63,518 nucleotides of DNA from Paracoccus amoyensis. GTDB taxonomy: Bacteria > Pseudomonadota > Alphaproteobacteria > Rhodobacterales > Rhodobacteraceae. The stretch spans positions 1 to 63,518 of the forward strand of contig NZ_JACOQL010000007.1 of NCBI RefSeq assembly GCF_014490725.1. The letters run 5' to 3'. This document shows, in pieces, positions 34,875 to 44,043 of the stretch; positions within the stretch are counted from its first letter, which is position 1; each line of letters begins with the position of its first letter. The position numbers and the translations under genes were made by a program. The notes beneath the pieces were generated by a model. It saw only the letters and a list, made by a program, of their open reading frames with translations, was not told the origin of the DNA and searched no databases.

Positions 34875-35984
34875 ATGACCTCATCCCTGACCCGCGTGCT
34901 GCGTGCGCTTGGCCCCGCCATCCCCTCTGGCCCCACGCCCGAAGCGTTTCGCGCCGGGCTTGGCGCGCTGATCGGGCTGGCCGCGGTCAGCCTGTTTTTG
35001 CTGGTCACGCCGGTGGATTATCACCTTGGCCTGTATTTGATCCCGCCCTTCGGGGCGACGGCGGTGCTGATCTTTGCCGTGCCCAGCAGCCCCTTGGCGC
35101 AGCCGTGGTCGGCGGTGATGGGAAACACTGTCTCGGCCTTGGTGGCGGTCGCGGTTTGCCTGACCGTGCCCGATCCGACCCTGCGGCTGGTGCTGTCGGT
35201 CGGGTTGGCGATCACGGCGATGATCCTGATCCGCGCGTTGCACCCGCCGGGGGGCGCGGTGGCGATGACGGCGGCCATGTCGCCTGATGCGATCCGGGAC
35301 CTTGGCTTCTGGTTCGTGCTGTGCCCGGTGGCGCTTGGCACGGTGATGCTGGTCTGCGTGGCGGTGATCTATGCCCGGCTGACCGGCCGCCACTATCCCT
35401 TTCGCCAGTTCGAGGATCAGAACACCCACGGCACCGACGATCATGTGCCGACCGAACGGCTGGGCCTGAGCAAGGATGAGCTGACCGATATTCTGGCCCA
35501 ATACCGCCAGTCGCTGAACCTTGGCGTCGAAGACCTTGCCCGCCTGATCGCCGCAGCCGAAATGCAGGCTGCGGGGCATCGCACCGGACCGACAACGGTG
35601 GCCGATATCATGTCCCGCGATCTGGTGACGGTCGGGCCGGACGCCCCGCTGGATCAGGTGGCCGAACAGTTCCGGCAGCACGGCTTTACCTCGCTGCCCG
35701 TGGTGGGCACGGATGACCGCTTTCTGGGCGTGATTTTCCAATTGCACCTGATCCGCAAAGGTCTGTCGCAACAGATGGCCCCCCTGCTGGCCGAACAGAT
35801 CATGTCGCGCGATGTGCCGACCGCCGCGCCCGATACGATGGTGGCGGCGCTGTTGCCGCTGATGGCGGATGGCGAAACCGATGCGGTTCCGGTGCTGGAT
35901 CAGGGGCGGATCGTCGGCATCGTCACCCGCACCGACCTGATTGCGGCGCTGGCCCGCGAAAGCCTGAAACAGCCCGCAGACTAA
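34875..35984 (+). CDS. HPP-family membrane protein with two CBS domains
   Basis: 369 residues. N-terminal HPP domain with about five membrane segments (LYLIPPFGATAVLIFAVP and RALHPPGGAVAMTAAM, the HPP motif itself) and a C-terminal pair of CBS domains (IMSRDLVTVGPDAPLDQVAEQF; IMSRDVPTAAPDTMVAALLPLM). HPP proteins have been linked to nitrite transport in plastids; CBS modules sense nucleotides. Stands alone and is convergent with the nucleotidyltransferase gene. Confidence 0.88.
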   Translation: MTSSLTRVLRALGPAIPSGPTPEAFRAGLGALIGLAAVSLFLLVTPVDYHLGLYLIPPFGATAVLIFAVPSSPLAQPWSAVMGNTVSALVAVAVCLTVPDPTLRLVLSVGLAITAMILIRALHPPGGAVAMTAAMSPDAIRDLGFWFVLCPVALGTVMLVCVAVIYARLTGRHYPFRQFEDQNTHGTDDHVPTERLGLSKDELTDILAQYRQSLNLGVEDLARLIAAAEMQAAGHRTGPTTVADIMSRDLVTVGPDAPLDQVAEQFRQHGFTSLPVVGTDDRFLGVIFQLHLIRKGLSQQMAPLLAEQIMSRDVPTAAPDTMVAALLPLMADGETDAVPVLDQGRIVGIVTRTDLIAALARESLKQPAD

Positions 35985-36997
35985 AGCGCCGCCAGCGTTT
36001 TCGCGACGGCGGGCATCCGTGCCAGACTGGCCTCGATCCGCTCGCGCCAGCGGGGGCCACGGGCGCGGGCATCCGCTAACGCGTCGGCCAGATCGTCGGG
36101 GCGGTCCTGCGCCAATGCGGTGATCAGAAAGGCGGCCTGCTGACGATCCTTTTCCGATTTCAACCGATCATCGGCCCGGCGACGTTCGGCCACGATCAGC
36201 TTGTGGATGGCAAAGCGTTCGGGGCGCGGCACCTGGACCAGCACGCCACTGCGATAGGGGATCGCGGCGGGGATCGGATCGGCGATCAGGTAATTCAGAT
36301 GCCGCAACGCCTGCGCCTGCACGGCAAGCGCGGGCAGATCGCGCAGGCCCTCTTCGCCAAAGGCCGGGGTCAGGAATTCGACCAGCGCATTCCCCGCCGT
36401 CTGACGCCACCGCCATGCCTTGCCGGGTTCCAGACTGGGCGTGGGCGCGAAATCGAAATCGCCCAGCACCTGCTGCACCGGCGGCGAGGCCATATCTTCC
36501 AGCACCAGCGACAGACGCTCAAAGCTGGCAATGTCCAGATCGTCGGTCTGTGCGGTTTGATCAAAGCCCAGCCGCAGGTTCAATTCCCCCTCATACAACC
36601 GGAAAGCATGGGTGCCGACGACCGTGCCGCCCAGACGGAACACCCCGGCCGCCGCCAGCGCCGCCATCAGACTGCCGGTGGTCGGGTCAAGGCCCAGAAA
36701 CCCCTCGGCCCGCAGCAATCGCACCAAGCGGGCACGATCCTTGCGGCGCTGTTCCGCCGGGGCGCGGGCATCCCGTGCCTGCGCCATCCGGGCCGCCAGT
36801 TCGGGGCTGTCTTCCCCGATATAGCGTTTACGCACCTCGGACCCGACCCGAAAGCTGTCATACCAATAGATGCGGCCATTGCGGGTCACGCGGGTCGGGG
36901 TGCCGCGCAAATCGCCGATCGCCTCATCGCGCAGCGACCGCAGCAGGTCGTGATAGGCGGCATGGGCCAGCGGGCTGTGGTAGAGAATTTCAGACAT
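35981..36997 (-). CDS. GSU2403-type nucleotidyltransferase-fold protein
   Basis: About 338 residues from ATG 36997 (MSEILYHSPLA); a TTG at 37003 is a weaker alternative. GTHAFRLYEG and the acidic pair in TDDLDIASFE fit the nucleotidyltransferase pattern of this family. The substrate is unknown. Its start codon lies inside a set of inverted repeats shared with the vgrG upstream region (36997-37060), so it may be co-regulated with vgrG or autoregulated. Family members are often in accessory regions. Confidence 0.7.
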   Translation of the reverse strand: MSEILYHSPLAHAAYHDLLRSLRDEAIGDLRGTPTRVTRNGRIYWYDSFRVGSEVRKRYIGEDSPELAARMAQARDARAPAEQRRKDRARLVRLLRAEGFLGLDPTTGSLMAALAAAGVFRLGGTVVGTHAFRLYEGELNLRLGFDQTAQTDDLDIASFERLSLVLEDMASPPVQQVLGDFDFAPTPSLEPGKAWRWRQTAGNALVEFLTPAFGEEGLRDLPALAVQAQALRHLNYLIADPIPAAIPYRSGVLVQVPRPERFAIHKLIVAERRRADDRLKSEKDRQQAAFLITALAQDRPDDLADALADARARGPRWRERIEASLARMPAVAKTLAAL

Positions 36998-37060
36998 GTT
37001 CAACGATCCTTATGATTGTTGAATACACCAATGTTCAACAATAGGAAAGTTTGTTGAACA
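36997..37060. promoter_or_regulatory. Inverted repeats between the nucleotidyltransferase gene and vgrG
   Basis: TGTTCAACAA (37032-37041) and TTGTTGAACA (37051-37060) form a perfect 10-bp inverted repeat around nine bases; a weaker pair, tgttcaac/gttgaa, lies at 36997-37023 on the nucleotidyltransferase start. Two related palindromes in a divergent intergenic region are a classical repressor site pair. Confidence 0.6.
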
Positions 37061-37224
37061 TGCGATCTGACGCCACAGCGGCGGCCCCGGCAGAGGCAAT
37101 GACACGAAGACACCGATCCGCCGGTTGTCGGGAATCCGCCAGTCGGGCGCTTAAGGGGTGGAAACGTGGCGCATTCGATGCCATGATTTCGGCAGTTTTT
37201 CCGTTCAGATTGCGAGATAGTGCG

Positions 37225-39225
37225 ATGAATGCTCCGTTCCAACAGACTGATCGTCTTGGCCGGCTGACGACAAGTCTTGGCCCGGACGCACTGGTGTTGC
37301 TGCGCTTTGATGGCAGCGATTACATGAACAATCTGTTCGAATACCGGATCGAGGCCTTGGCCCCGGATGGTGATGTGGATTTCGATCAACTTCTGGGCAC
37401 GCATGCGACCGTCGAAATCGACGGCCGCGAAGGCGGCCGCGTGTTCGATGGCATCGTCACACAGGCCAAATGGTCGGGCGTCGGCGAAAACGGGCATCGC
37501 TACAGCATCGTGTTGCGGCCTTGGGCATGGCTGGCCGGTCGCCGCCGGAACCAGCGGATCTTTCACAACAAGACCGTGATCCAGATCATTCAGGAAATCT
37601 TCTCGGATTATGCATCGCTTGGCGATCCAGCGCTGAAGGTTCAGGTGTCGGAACAATATCCGGTGCTGGAATACACCGTGCAGTTTCGCGAAAGCGACCT
37701 TGATTTCGTGCGCCGTCAGATGGAACGGCACGGCATCACCTTTCACTTCCAGCACAAGCGCGGCAGCCACACGATGGTTCTGACCGATGACGTGCTGGCG
37801 CATGACAGCATCGGCCAACGCCCCTATCGCAGCTATGACGGCCACCATCAGGCCGAGGGTGAGCATTTCTGGGACTGGTCAAACGAACGCAACCTGACCA
37901 CCGGTGCGGTCCGCCTGATTGATTACAATTTCAAATCGCCCACCGCCGCGATGGAGGTTGACCGCCTTGGCGACGCCGCCCATGCCTTTGGACAGTTGGA
38001 AAGCTACGAATATCCCGGCGATTATCTGGACGAAGCCAGCGGGCGCATTCTGGCCAAGGTGCGGATGAATCAGGAACGCGGGCAGGATAGTCGTATCCGT
38101 GCGGCGGGCGACTGTGTTGCGCTTGGTCCGGGCAGCCTTGTGCAATTGACCGGCGACCCGATCCCCGGAACCGGCAAGGGTTATCTGTGTCTTGCCGCCG
38201 ATTACAGCTTTGTCAGCGAGGCCTATGGCTCGGGTGGTCAGGGCAGTGACGGCTACAGCTTTACCGGCAACTATACCCTGATGCCCGATACCGCACCGAT
38301 GGCACCGCCAAAACGCACCCCCGCCCCGGTGGTCGAGGGGCCGCAAACCGCCGTCGTGGTCGGCGACGGTGAAATCGACTGCGACGAATTTGGCCGCATC
38401 CTGATCCGGTTTCACTGGGACTTGCACGATTCCCGCTCGATGCGCTGCCGGGTTGCGCAAAACTGGGCCGGGAATGGACTGGGCGGCGTCGTCATTCCCC
38501 GCGTCGGCATGGAGGTGGTGGCCGATTTCATCGATGGCAGCCCCGACAAGCCGATCGTCACCGGCTGCGTGGTCAACGGCAGCAACGGCAACATCTATGG
38601 CCTGCCTGCCAGCAAGACCAAAAGTGGCTTCAAGACCAAGACGCATGAGGGGTCCGGCTTCAACGAACTGAGTTTCGAAGATGCCAACGGCACCGAGAAG
38701 ATATTCATGCACGCCCAGAAGGACATGGAGCGGGTCATCAAGGATAATGAATCCACGATGGTCGAAAACGGCAACCGGTCGATCACGGTCCAGACCGGCG
38801 ACGAAACCAAGGCCGTCGCCAGCGGCAACCTGACCGAAACCGTCGCCCTGACCCGCGCGTCGCAAGCCAACAAGATCGTTGAAAGCGCCATTGCAGGTGA
38901 TGCCGGCCCCGGTGAGATCAGCTATTCTGCGGCCGACATGATCCAGATGACATCAGGCCGCAAGGTGGCGGTAAATGCCGATAACATGATGCATCTGACC
39001 GCCACCAGCGAGATGTTGTTAAGCAGCGACAACACAAAAGGCGGCGGTGTCATCGGCATCAGCGCCGCAGAAGCGATCAGTCTGACTGTCGGCGATTCCA
39101 AGATCGTGCTGACGACCGAGGGCATTCAGCTGATGTTTGGTGACGGCACCTATATCACCCTGTCAAAAGATCTGATTGATCAGTTTTCGCCGTTCATTCA
39201 TCTGAACAAAGGTGTGGGCGGGTAA
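37225..39225 (+). CDS. vgrG: Type VI secretion spike protein VgrG
   Basis: 666 residues from ATG 37225 (MNAPFQQTDRLGR); the frame is open 174 bp further back without a plausible start. N-terminal gp27-like module with FEYRIEALAPDGDVDF and QFRESDLDFVRRQMERHGITFHF, OB-fold gp5-like part (CDEFGRILIRFHWD...AQNWAGNGLGGVVIPRVGMEVVADFIDG) and C-terminal repetitive beta-helix. No toxin extension. It carries effectors on the T6SS tip. No T6SS core gene is on the plasmid, so it depends on a chromosomal system. Confidence 0.95.
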   Translation: MNAPFQQTDRLGRLTTSLGPDALVLLRFDGSDYMNNLFEYRIEALAPDGDVDFDQLLGTHATVEIDGREGGRVFDGIVTQAKWSGVGENGHRYSIVLRPWAWLAGRRRNQRIFHNKTVIQIIQEIFSDYASLGDPALKVQVSEQYPVLEYTVQFRESDLDFVRRQMERHGITFHFQHKRGSHTMVLTDDVLAHDSIGQRPYRSYDGHHQAEGEHFWDWSNERNLTTGAVRLIDYNFKSPTAAMEVDRLGDAAHAFGQLESYEYPGDYLDEASGRILAKVRMNQERGQDSRIRAAGDCVALGPGSLVQLTGDPIPGTGKGYLCLAADYSFVSEAYGSGGQGSDGYSFTGNYTLMPDTAPMAPPKRTPAPVVEGPQTAVVVGDGEIDCDEFGRILIRFHWDLHDSRSMRCRVAQNWAGNGLGGVVIPRVGMEVVADFIDGSPDKPIVTGCVVNGSNGNIYGLPASKTKSGFKTKTHEGSGFNELSFEDANGTEKIFMHAQKDMERVIKDNESTMVENGNRSITVQTGDETKAVASGNLTETVALTRASQANKIVESAIAGDAGPGEISYSAADMIQMTSGRKVAVNADNMMHLTATSEMLLSSDNTKGGGVIGISAAEAISLTVGDSKIVLTTEGIQLMFGDGTYITLSKDLIDQFSPFIHLNKGVGG

Positions 39226-39230
39226 CCTCG

Positions 39231-39659
39231 ATGTATCGCGTGAACGAGGGCACGTTTGATTTGCCCGCCACCTGGCTTGATCGCTCGGTGAATATTCTGG
39301 CCTCGGATATGACGGCCTTTGGAATTTCGCTGACGATCACCCGTGACGATATTCCCTGGGGCGTCTCCTTCGCGGAATATATGAACGATCAAGCCGAAAA
39401 GGCCGCCGCAGGCTTGACGGATTTCACGCTGATCGGTCGCCGCGATTTGTTCGTCGACGGCATGAGTTCCCATGAGATCGAGGCCACCTGGTCGCGCAAA
39501 GGCACGCCTGTCCACCTGCTCAGCACAACGCTGCATCTGGGGCCAAAGGCCATGGTGATCAGCAGCTCTGTCGACAATTACATGAGCGAGGGCCAAAAGG
39601 CCGAAATGCGCCGCATCATCGGCACTTTCAGATTTGCCAGAGAGCGGACGACGGCGTGA
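39231..39659 (+). CDS. DUF1795/Eag-type T6SS effector chaperone (orphan)
   Basis: 142 residues, 5 bp behind vgrG. Reads MYRVNEGTFDLPATWLDRSVNILA and continues as a DUF1795 fold, similar to the second copy at 56595 (both share SLTITRD/TLTVTRD, PWGVSFAEYM/PFGMSFQEYL, EIEATWSRKG/EIECSWMSKQG). Eag chaperones hold the transmembrane segments of PAAR-effectors until loading. Here the expected effector gene does not follow; the next 555 bp hold only debris. It may serve the Rhs at 57042 in trans. Confidence 0.82.
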   Translation: MYRVNEGTFDLPATWLDRSVNILASDMTAFGISLTITRDDIPWGVSFAEYMNDQAEKAAAGLTDFTLIGRRDLFVDGMSSHEIEATWSRKGTPVHLLSTTLHLGPKAMVISSSVDNYMSEGQKAEMRRIIGTFRFARERTTA

Positions 39660-39846
39660 TACAGGCTGTGTTGGGGGTATCGTCAGCACACCAACGCCGC
39701 ACAGGTCCAAGAGGCAAAAATCCAGACCTGCATCCCATGTCTGACAGGTCGCTGAATCAGACCGCCCTCCTCACCAAGAACCGCGGCCGCTGCTGACCGC
39801 CAGGACAGCATGTCGGATGCACCGCCAGCATGGTTGCGCGCATCCC

Positions 39847-39890
39847 AGGGCCAGGACCCGTGGAAGCCTTTCTGTCAACACGACCTGGGC
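39847..39890. repeat. 44-bp dispersed repeat, copy 2
   Basis: 40 of 44 bases identical to 1091-1134, same orientation. It lies downstream of the vgrG-eag pair, whereas copy 1 lies beside the Rhs tip array. Confidence 0.7.
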
Positions 39891-39957
39891 GCTGAAAAAC
39901 AGCAATTAACAACACACATATTCACCAAAAATAGGGCTGGATTTATTATCATTATCT

Positions 39958-39977
39958 AATTCACGAATTTGTGAATT
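39958..39977. promoter_or_regulatory. Perfect 7-bp-arm palindrome upstream of the first CTERM gene
   Basis: AATTCAC-N6-GTGAATT, in the AT-rich leader region. A related GTGAA-t-TTCAC occurs at 48727-48737 ahead of the second CTERM gene. Confidence 0.4.
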
Positions 39978-40214
39978 GTGCGCTCATTAAAAGCAGACTT
40001 GTTAAAAATGAAAATCATAATTCCGATAAATCAAGCCCCAAACAACACTTGGTCGCAACGTCACGGTGTGTTTTTTCTGGGTTTTTTCAACCCTCCGTAA
40101 CGCGCCGCATTCTCGTTATCCTCATGGTTGTGCCCTTAAAAAATCGGCCAACCCGCTGATATTATCCCGTGATATATAGTGATTCAGGACGAGTTTCAGG
40201 TTTGGGAGGTTTAA

Positions 40215-40802
40215 ATGCAGCACTGGAAAGGACTTGTTGCTGCAGCATCTTTTGCCGCGATCGGAACGGGCGCGACGGCTGCAACATGCACTGGAAACTG
40301 GGCCGCCGGTGGCAGCGGCAATATTCAGGAAACCGAATTCACCGTCACACAGAATATCCCTGACGGATCATCCGTGCTGGATCAGTTTTGCGTCACGACG
40401 GATAGCAACATTGGTGAAAACGATTCCGAAAGCACCGTCGCGGGCCTGTTTGGCATTGCCGACTGGTCGCTTGCCACGAAAAGCGATGGCCCGGATGGCG
40501 ATGGCGTTCTCAGCTGGGCGACGATGCCGATTGACGACACCTCTGGCGGCGACTGGGCCATCTCGAACATGGACAACTATTCGTCGGTGATGCTGGTGCT
40601 GAAAGCGGGCAGAACCTTTGGCGCCTTCCTGCTGACGGCCGCAGATGTCATGGCCGGCGAATGGACGACATCCCGTGAACTTTCACATGCCTCCGTCTAT
40701 TACGGTGGCGAACCTGCACCCGTGCCAATTCCGGCCACGGTCTTGTTACTTCTGGGAGGATTGGGCGGCATCGCATCGCTCCGTTTCCGTAAGAAGAGTT
40801 GA
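40215..40802 (+). CDS. VPLPA-CTERM-type surface protein 1
   Basis: 195 residues with a gggagg ribosome site. Signal peptide (MQHWKGLVAAASFAAIGTGA), a beta-rich region with Cys residues, and a C-terminal sorting signal APVPIPATVLLLLGGLGG...RFRKK: short motif, hydrophobic helix, basic end. Such tails are processed by exosortase-like enzymes in Rhodobacteraceae; no exosortase gene is on this plasmid. Paralogue of the gene at 49639. Terminator follows (40825-40856). Confidence 0.82.
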   Translation: MQHWKGLVAAASFAAIGTGATAATCTGNWAAGGSGNIQETEFTVTQNIPDGSSVLDQFCVTTDSNIGENDSESTVAGLFGIADWSLATKSDGPDGDGVLSWATMPIDDTSGGDWAISNMDNYSSVMLVLKAGRTFGAFLLTAADVMAGEWTTSRELSHASVYYGGEPAPVPIPATVLLLLGGLGGIASLRFRKKS

Positions 40803-40824
40803 TAGCGTTAATAGTAAATGGTCA

Positions 40825-40856
40825 AGGAAAGGGCGGGCTTCGGTCCGCCCTTTTCC
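40825..40856 (+). terminator. Rho-independent terminator
   Basis: aaagggcggg / tccgccctttt stem with a T-run after the CTERM gene. Confidence 0.8.
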
Positions 40857-41020
40857 ATTAAACATGGCAGATCGGCGCAATCCGCCGTCAATTCAGCAAA
40901 TTTGCAACAGGACGCCCATCGCAATCAATAATTCGCAGTTTTTTAGTCGGGTATGATTTGACAGCGGTAACGGTTCGGTGACAAGCCAAGGATAACACCT
41001 TGCAACCGGAGAAGGTCACC

Positions 41021-43123
41021 ATGCGCCCCTCTATCCGCTTTTTCATGCTTGCCAGCGCCAGCGTTCTGGCCTTGGCCATGCCCGCCACCGCGCAAGACGC
41101 GGCCCCTGCAGCGACCACCACCAGCGACGAAGTCTTTGTTCTGGGCGAAATCGTCCTGACCGTCGATGACGTGTCCGGCTATCTGGCCAACGGCTCTCAA
41201 GCGTCGAAATCGGCGACGCCCATCGCGGAATCGCAGCAGTCCGTCTCGGTCGTGACCAACCAGCAGATCGAGGATCAGGGCGCGCAGAATCTGGGGCAGG
41301 CACTTGGTTAAACGGCCGGCGTTCTGGCCGAGCCATTTGGGATCGACCCCCGCTTTGACACGCCCTATGTCCGCGGATTCAAGGCCGACAATGCCCAATA
41401 TGTGAACGGCCTTCGCCAAGGCCGTTACTTCGGCGCGATCGGGCAAGAGCTTTACGGGATGCAGCAAATCGAGGTGCTGCGCGGCCCGACCTCGGCCCTC
41501 TATGGCGCAGGCTCGCCGCTTGGGGTCATCAACATGGTGCAGAAACGCGCCCGTTCGACCGATTTCGGCGAAGTTGGCATCGGCTATGGCAGTTTTGACA
41601 GCAGCCAGCTGTTCTTCGATGTGAACCGGGTCGTGAACGAAGATCTGGCATGGCGCGTCACCGGGATCGGGCGAAACGAAAGCACCCAGATTGAAGACCT
41701 GACCAATGACGGTGGTTATCTGGCAGGCGCTGTCCGCTGGACCCCGGATGCCGCGACCACCATCGACTTCATGGCGAATTACACCAAGGATTCGCCCATG
41801 TCCCCGACCGGCGTTCCCTTTGCGCTAACCGAAACGGGCGATGGCGACTATCTGCGCGACCTTTATACCGGGCAGAAAAACTGGGATGACAGCGACCGCA
41901 GGATGTATAGCGTCGGCGCGGAAGTCAGCCATGAGCTGGATAATGGCTGGACGCTGAGCCAGGGCTTCCGCTACGAAAAGCTGGACTGGGACTATCGCAG
42001 CACCTATGCCATCGCGGTTGTCGATGACACCAGCTTCAGCCGGGGTTCCAGCCGCCAAAGCGAAGAAAGCGAGACGTTCAGCGTCGATACCCGCCTGTCA
42101 GGCGAGTTGACGACAGGTCAGGCGACACATCAGCTTTTGGTCGGTGTCGATGTGCGTAAATACGATGCTTATGAAAGCAGCCAGTTCGGATCTGCCTCGA
42201 ACCTGAACTGGCGCAATCCCGATTACTATGCCGAAATGCCGGTCTTCAGTGGCACGCCCAACGCTGGCCCAAGCCTGCTGAAACAGGCCGGAGTCTATGT
42301 GCAGGATGAGATCATCTACGGCAATTGGCGCGGTTCGTTCGGCCTGCGCTATGATTGGGTCGAACAGACCGGAGAGCGTTACGGCTCGGTGTCTGAATAC
42401 AAGGAAAACAAGCTGACCGGCCGCGCCGGCCTGTCTTATGTCATGGCAAACGGGATGGTGCCTTACATCAGCTACTCGACCTCGTTTGATCCTCAGGCAG
42501 GTGTCACGATCGACGGCGACATCCTGAAGCCGATCAAGGGAGAGCAATGGGAAGCCGGGATCAAATATCAGCCGACGACATTCGATGGCCTGATTACCCT
42601 GGCGGTCTATGATCTGCGTCAGGAAAACATCAATCGCAGTGTCTCGGAAGTCATTGACGGCAATACCGTATTTGGCATTCGTCAGCTGCCCGAAGTCAAG
42701 TCTCGCGGCATCGAGCTGGAGGCAACCGCCGAAATCGCCGATGGCTGGAATCTGCGTGGCGGCTATGCCTATAACGACACCAAGCAGAACTCGCCCCAAG
42801 CTGCGGCGTTTGAAGGCAAGGAACTGGCCGATGCGCCGCATCACCTGGCCAGCATCTGGCTGGACCGCGATTTTGGCAACGGTCTGCGGGCTGGCGGTGG
42901 CATTCGCTATATCGGGTCGCGCTACATCAACGACGCGAATACGGCCAAGCTGGACAGCGTGACCTTGGTTGACCTTGGCGGCAGCTATACCCGCGGCAAT
43001 ATCGAAACCTCGCTGAACATCACCAACCTGACGGATGAGGTTTATGTCTCGGCCTGCGGTTTCTCGTATTGCTCTTACGGCGAAGGCCGCACCGTCACGG
43101 CCAAAGTGACCTACAAGTGGTAG
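41021..43123 (+). pseudogene. TonB-dependent siderophore receptor, interrupted by an in-frame TAA
   Basis: About 700 codons. Signal peptide ends MPATAQ; plug domain starts VLGEIVLTVDD, SATPIAESQQSVSVVTNQQIEDQGAQNLGQALG, then TAA at 41309-41311 where relatives have an aromatic residue (Tyr), then TAGVLAEPFGIDP continues in the same frame to a normal TonB beta barrel ending in the canonical aromatic residue (VTAKVTYKW). One base change (TAT/TAC to TAA) explains it. The adjacent FhuDBC-like genes are intact. Confidence 0.88.
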
Positions 43124-44043
43124 GCGGCGGGGCCGCATGTCTCCGGCCCTCTCGTCGAGCCGTCCTGACCGCCGCCGGCATGATGCTGGCGGCGGGTTTG
43201 CCTGTGCGGGCGGCCGGGCGCTTGCAGGCTGGGGGGCCGCAACCCCGCTTGGCGGCGATTGACTGGGCGATGCTGGAAACTGCCATCGCCATCGGTCATA
43301 TGCCCGTCGCCGCCGCCGAACTGATCCGCTATCGGCAGGACGTGGCGCAGCCGGAAATTCCGGCGGGCGTCACCGATCTGGGCCTGCGCGGTGCGCCGAA
43401 TTTCGAACTGCTGCAACTGATCCGCCCCGACCTGATCCTGTCATCGAACTATTACACCCGATACGAAGATCGGCTGGCCGAAATCGCGCCGGTTCTGTCG
43501 CTGCCCTTCTATATCCCGCAGGAAGCCCCCTTGCCGAACGTGCTGGCGGCGCTGACCATCCTGGCCGACAGGATCGGCGACCCGGCGGCAGGTCAGCGGG
43601 CGCTGCAAGGGGCCGAGGCCGGTTTCGACGCGCTGGCCGCCCGCGCCACAACCTTTGCCGACCGCCCCTTCTGCATGGTCAATATCGGCGATGCGCGGCA
43701 TATGCGGGCCTTTGGCTATGACAGCCTGTTTGGCAATGTGCTGGACCGGCTGGGCCTGCAAAACGCATGGGCTGAGGTGACCCAGTTCAGCTTTCTGGCC
43801 CCGGTTCCCATTGAAAAGCTGGTCCAGATGCCCGAGGCGCGGCTGGTCATCGTGGGCGAGATTCCGGCCTATGCCCGCCGCAGCCTGTCGCGCAGCATCC
43901 TGTGGCAACATCTGCCAGCGGTGACGGAAGACCGGGTTTATTTCGTGCCCGACGGCAACCCCTTTGGCGGGGTGCCATCAGCCCTCCGCTTTGGCGCAGG
44001 GCTGATCGACGCGCTGGAACAGGGGCCGGGGCAACTGTCATGA
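43117..44043 (+). CDS. Iron-siderophore ABC transporter, periplasmic binding protein (FhuD-like)
   Basis: About 308 residues. I place the start at GTG 43117, inside the receptor's last codons; a start further downstream is possible. The N-terminus RPSRRAVLTAAGMMLAAG is a Tat-type signal (twin Arg). Periplasmic-binding fold with AIDWAMLETAIAIGH, VTDLGLRGAPNFELL, IRPDLILSS and the LRFGAGLIDAL end of FhuD. Binds ferric hydroxamate-like siderophores. Confidence 0.85.
   Translation: MVGGGAACLRPSRRAVLTAAGMMLAAGLPVRAAGRLQAGGPQPRLAAIDWAMLETAIAIGHMPVAAAELIRYRQDVAQPEIPAGVTDLGLRGAPNFELLQLIRPDLILSSNYYTRYEDRLAEIAPVLSLPFYIPQEAPLPNVLAALTILADRIGDPAAGQRALQGAEAGFDALAARATTFADRPFCMVNIGDARHMRAFGYDSLFGNVLDRLGLQNAWAEVTQFSFLAPVPIEKLVQMPEARLVIVGEIPAYARRSLSRSILWQHLPAVTEDRVYFVPDGNPFGGVPSALRFGAGLIDALEQGPGQLS

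Larger units (their letters stand above)
39660..40214. other. 555-bp region without genes, holding a dispersed repeat
   Basis: The half next to the Eag gene is GC-rich and contains the 44-bp repeat (39847-39890); the half next to the CTERM gene is AT-rich and contains AATTCAC-gaattt-GTGAATT (39958-39977). No ORF is convincing. The missing effector gene of the Eag chaperone was probably here. Confidence 0.6.

Noticed and set aside
41402..43123. Separate intact receptor gene starting at 41402
   Set aside because: It would lack signal peptide and most of the plug; it is in frame with the upstream part across one TAA.
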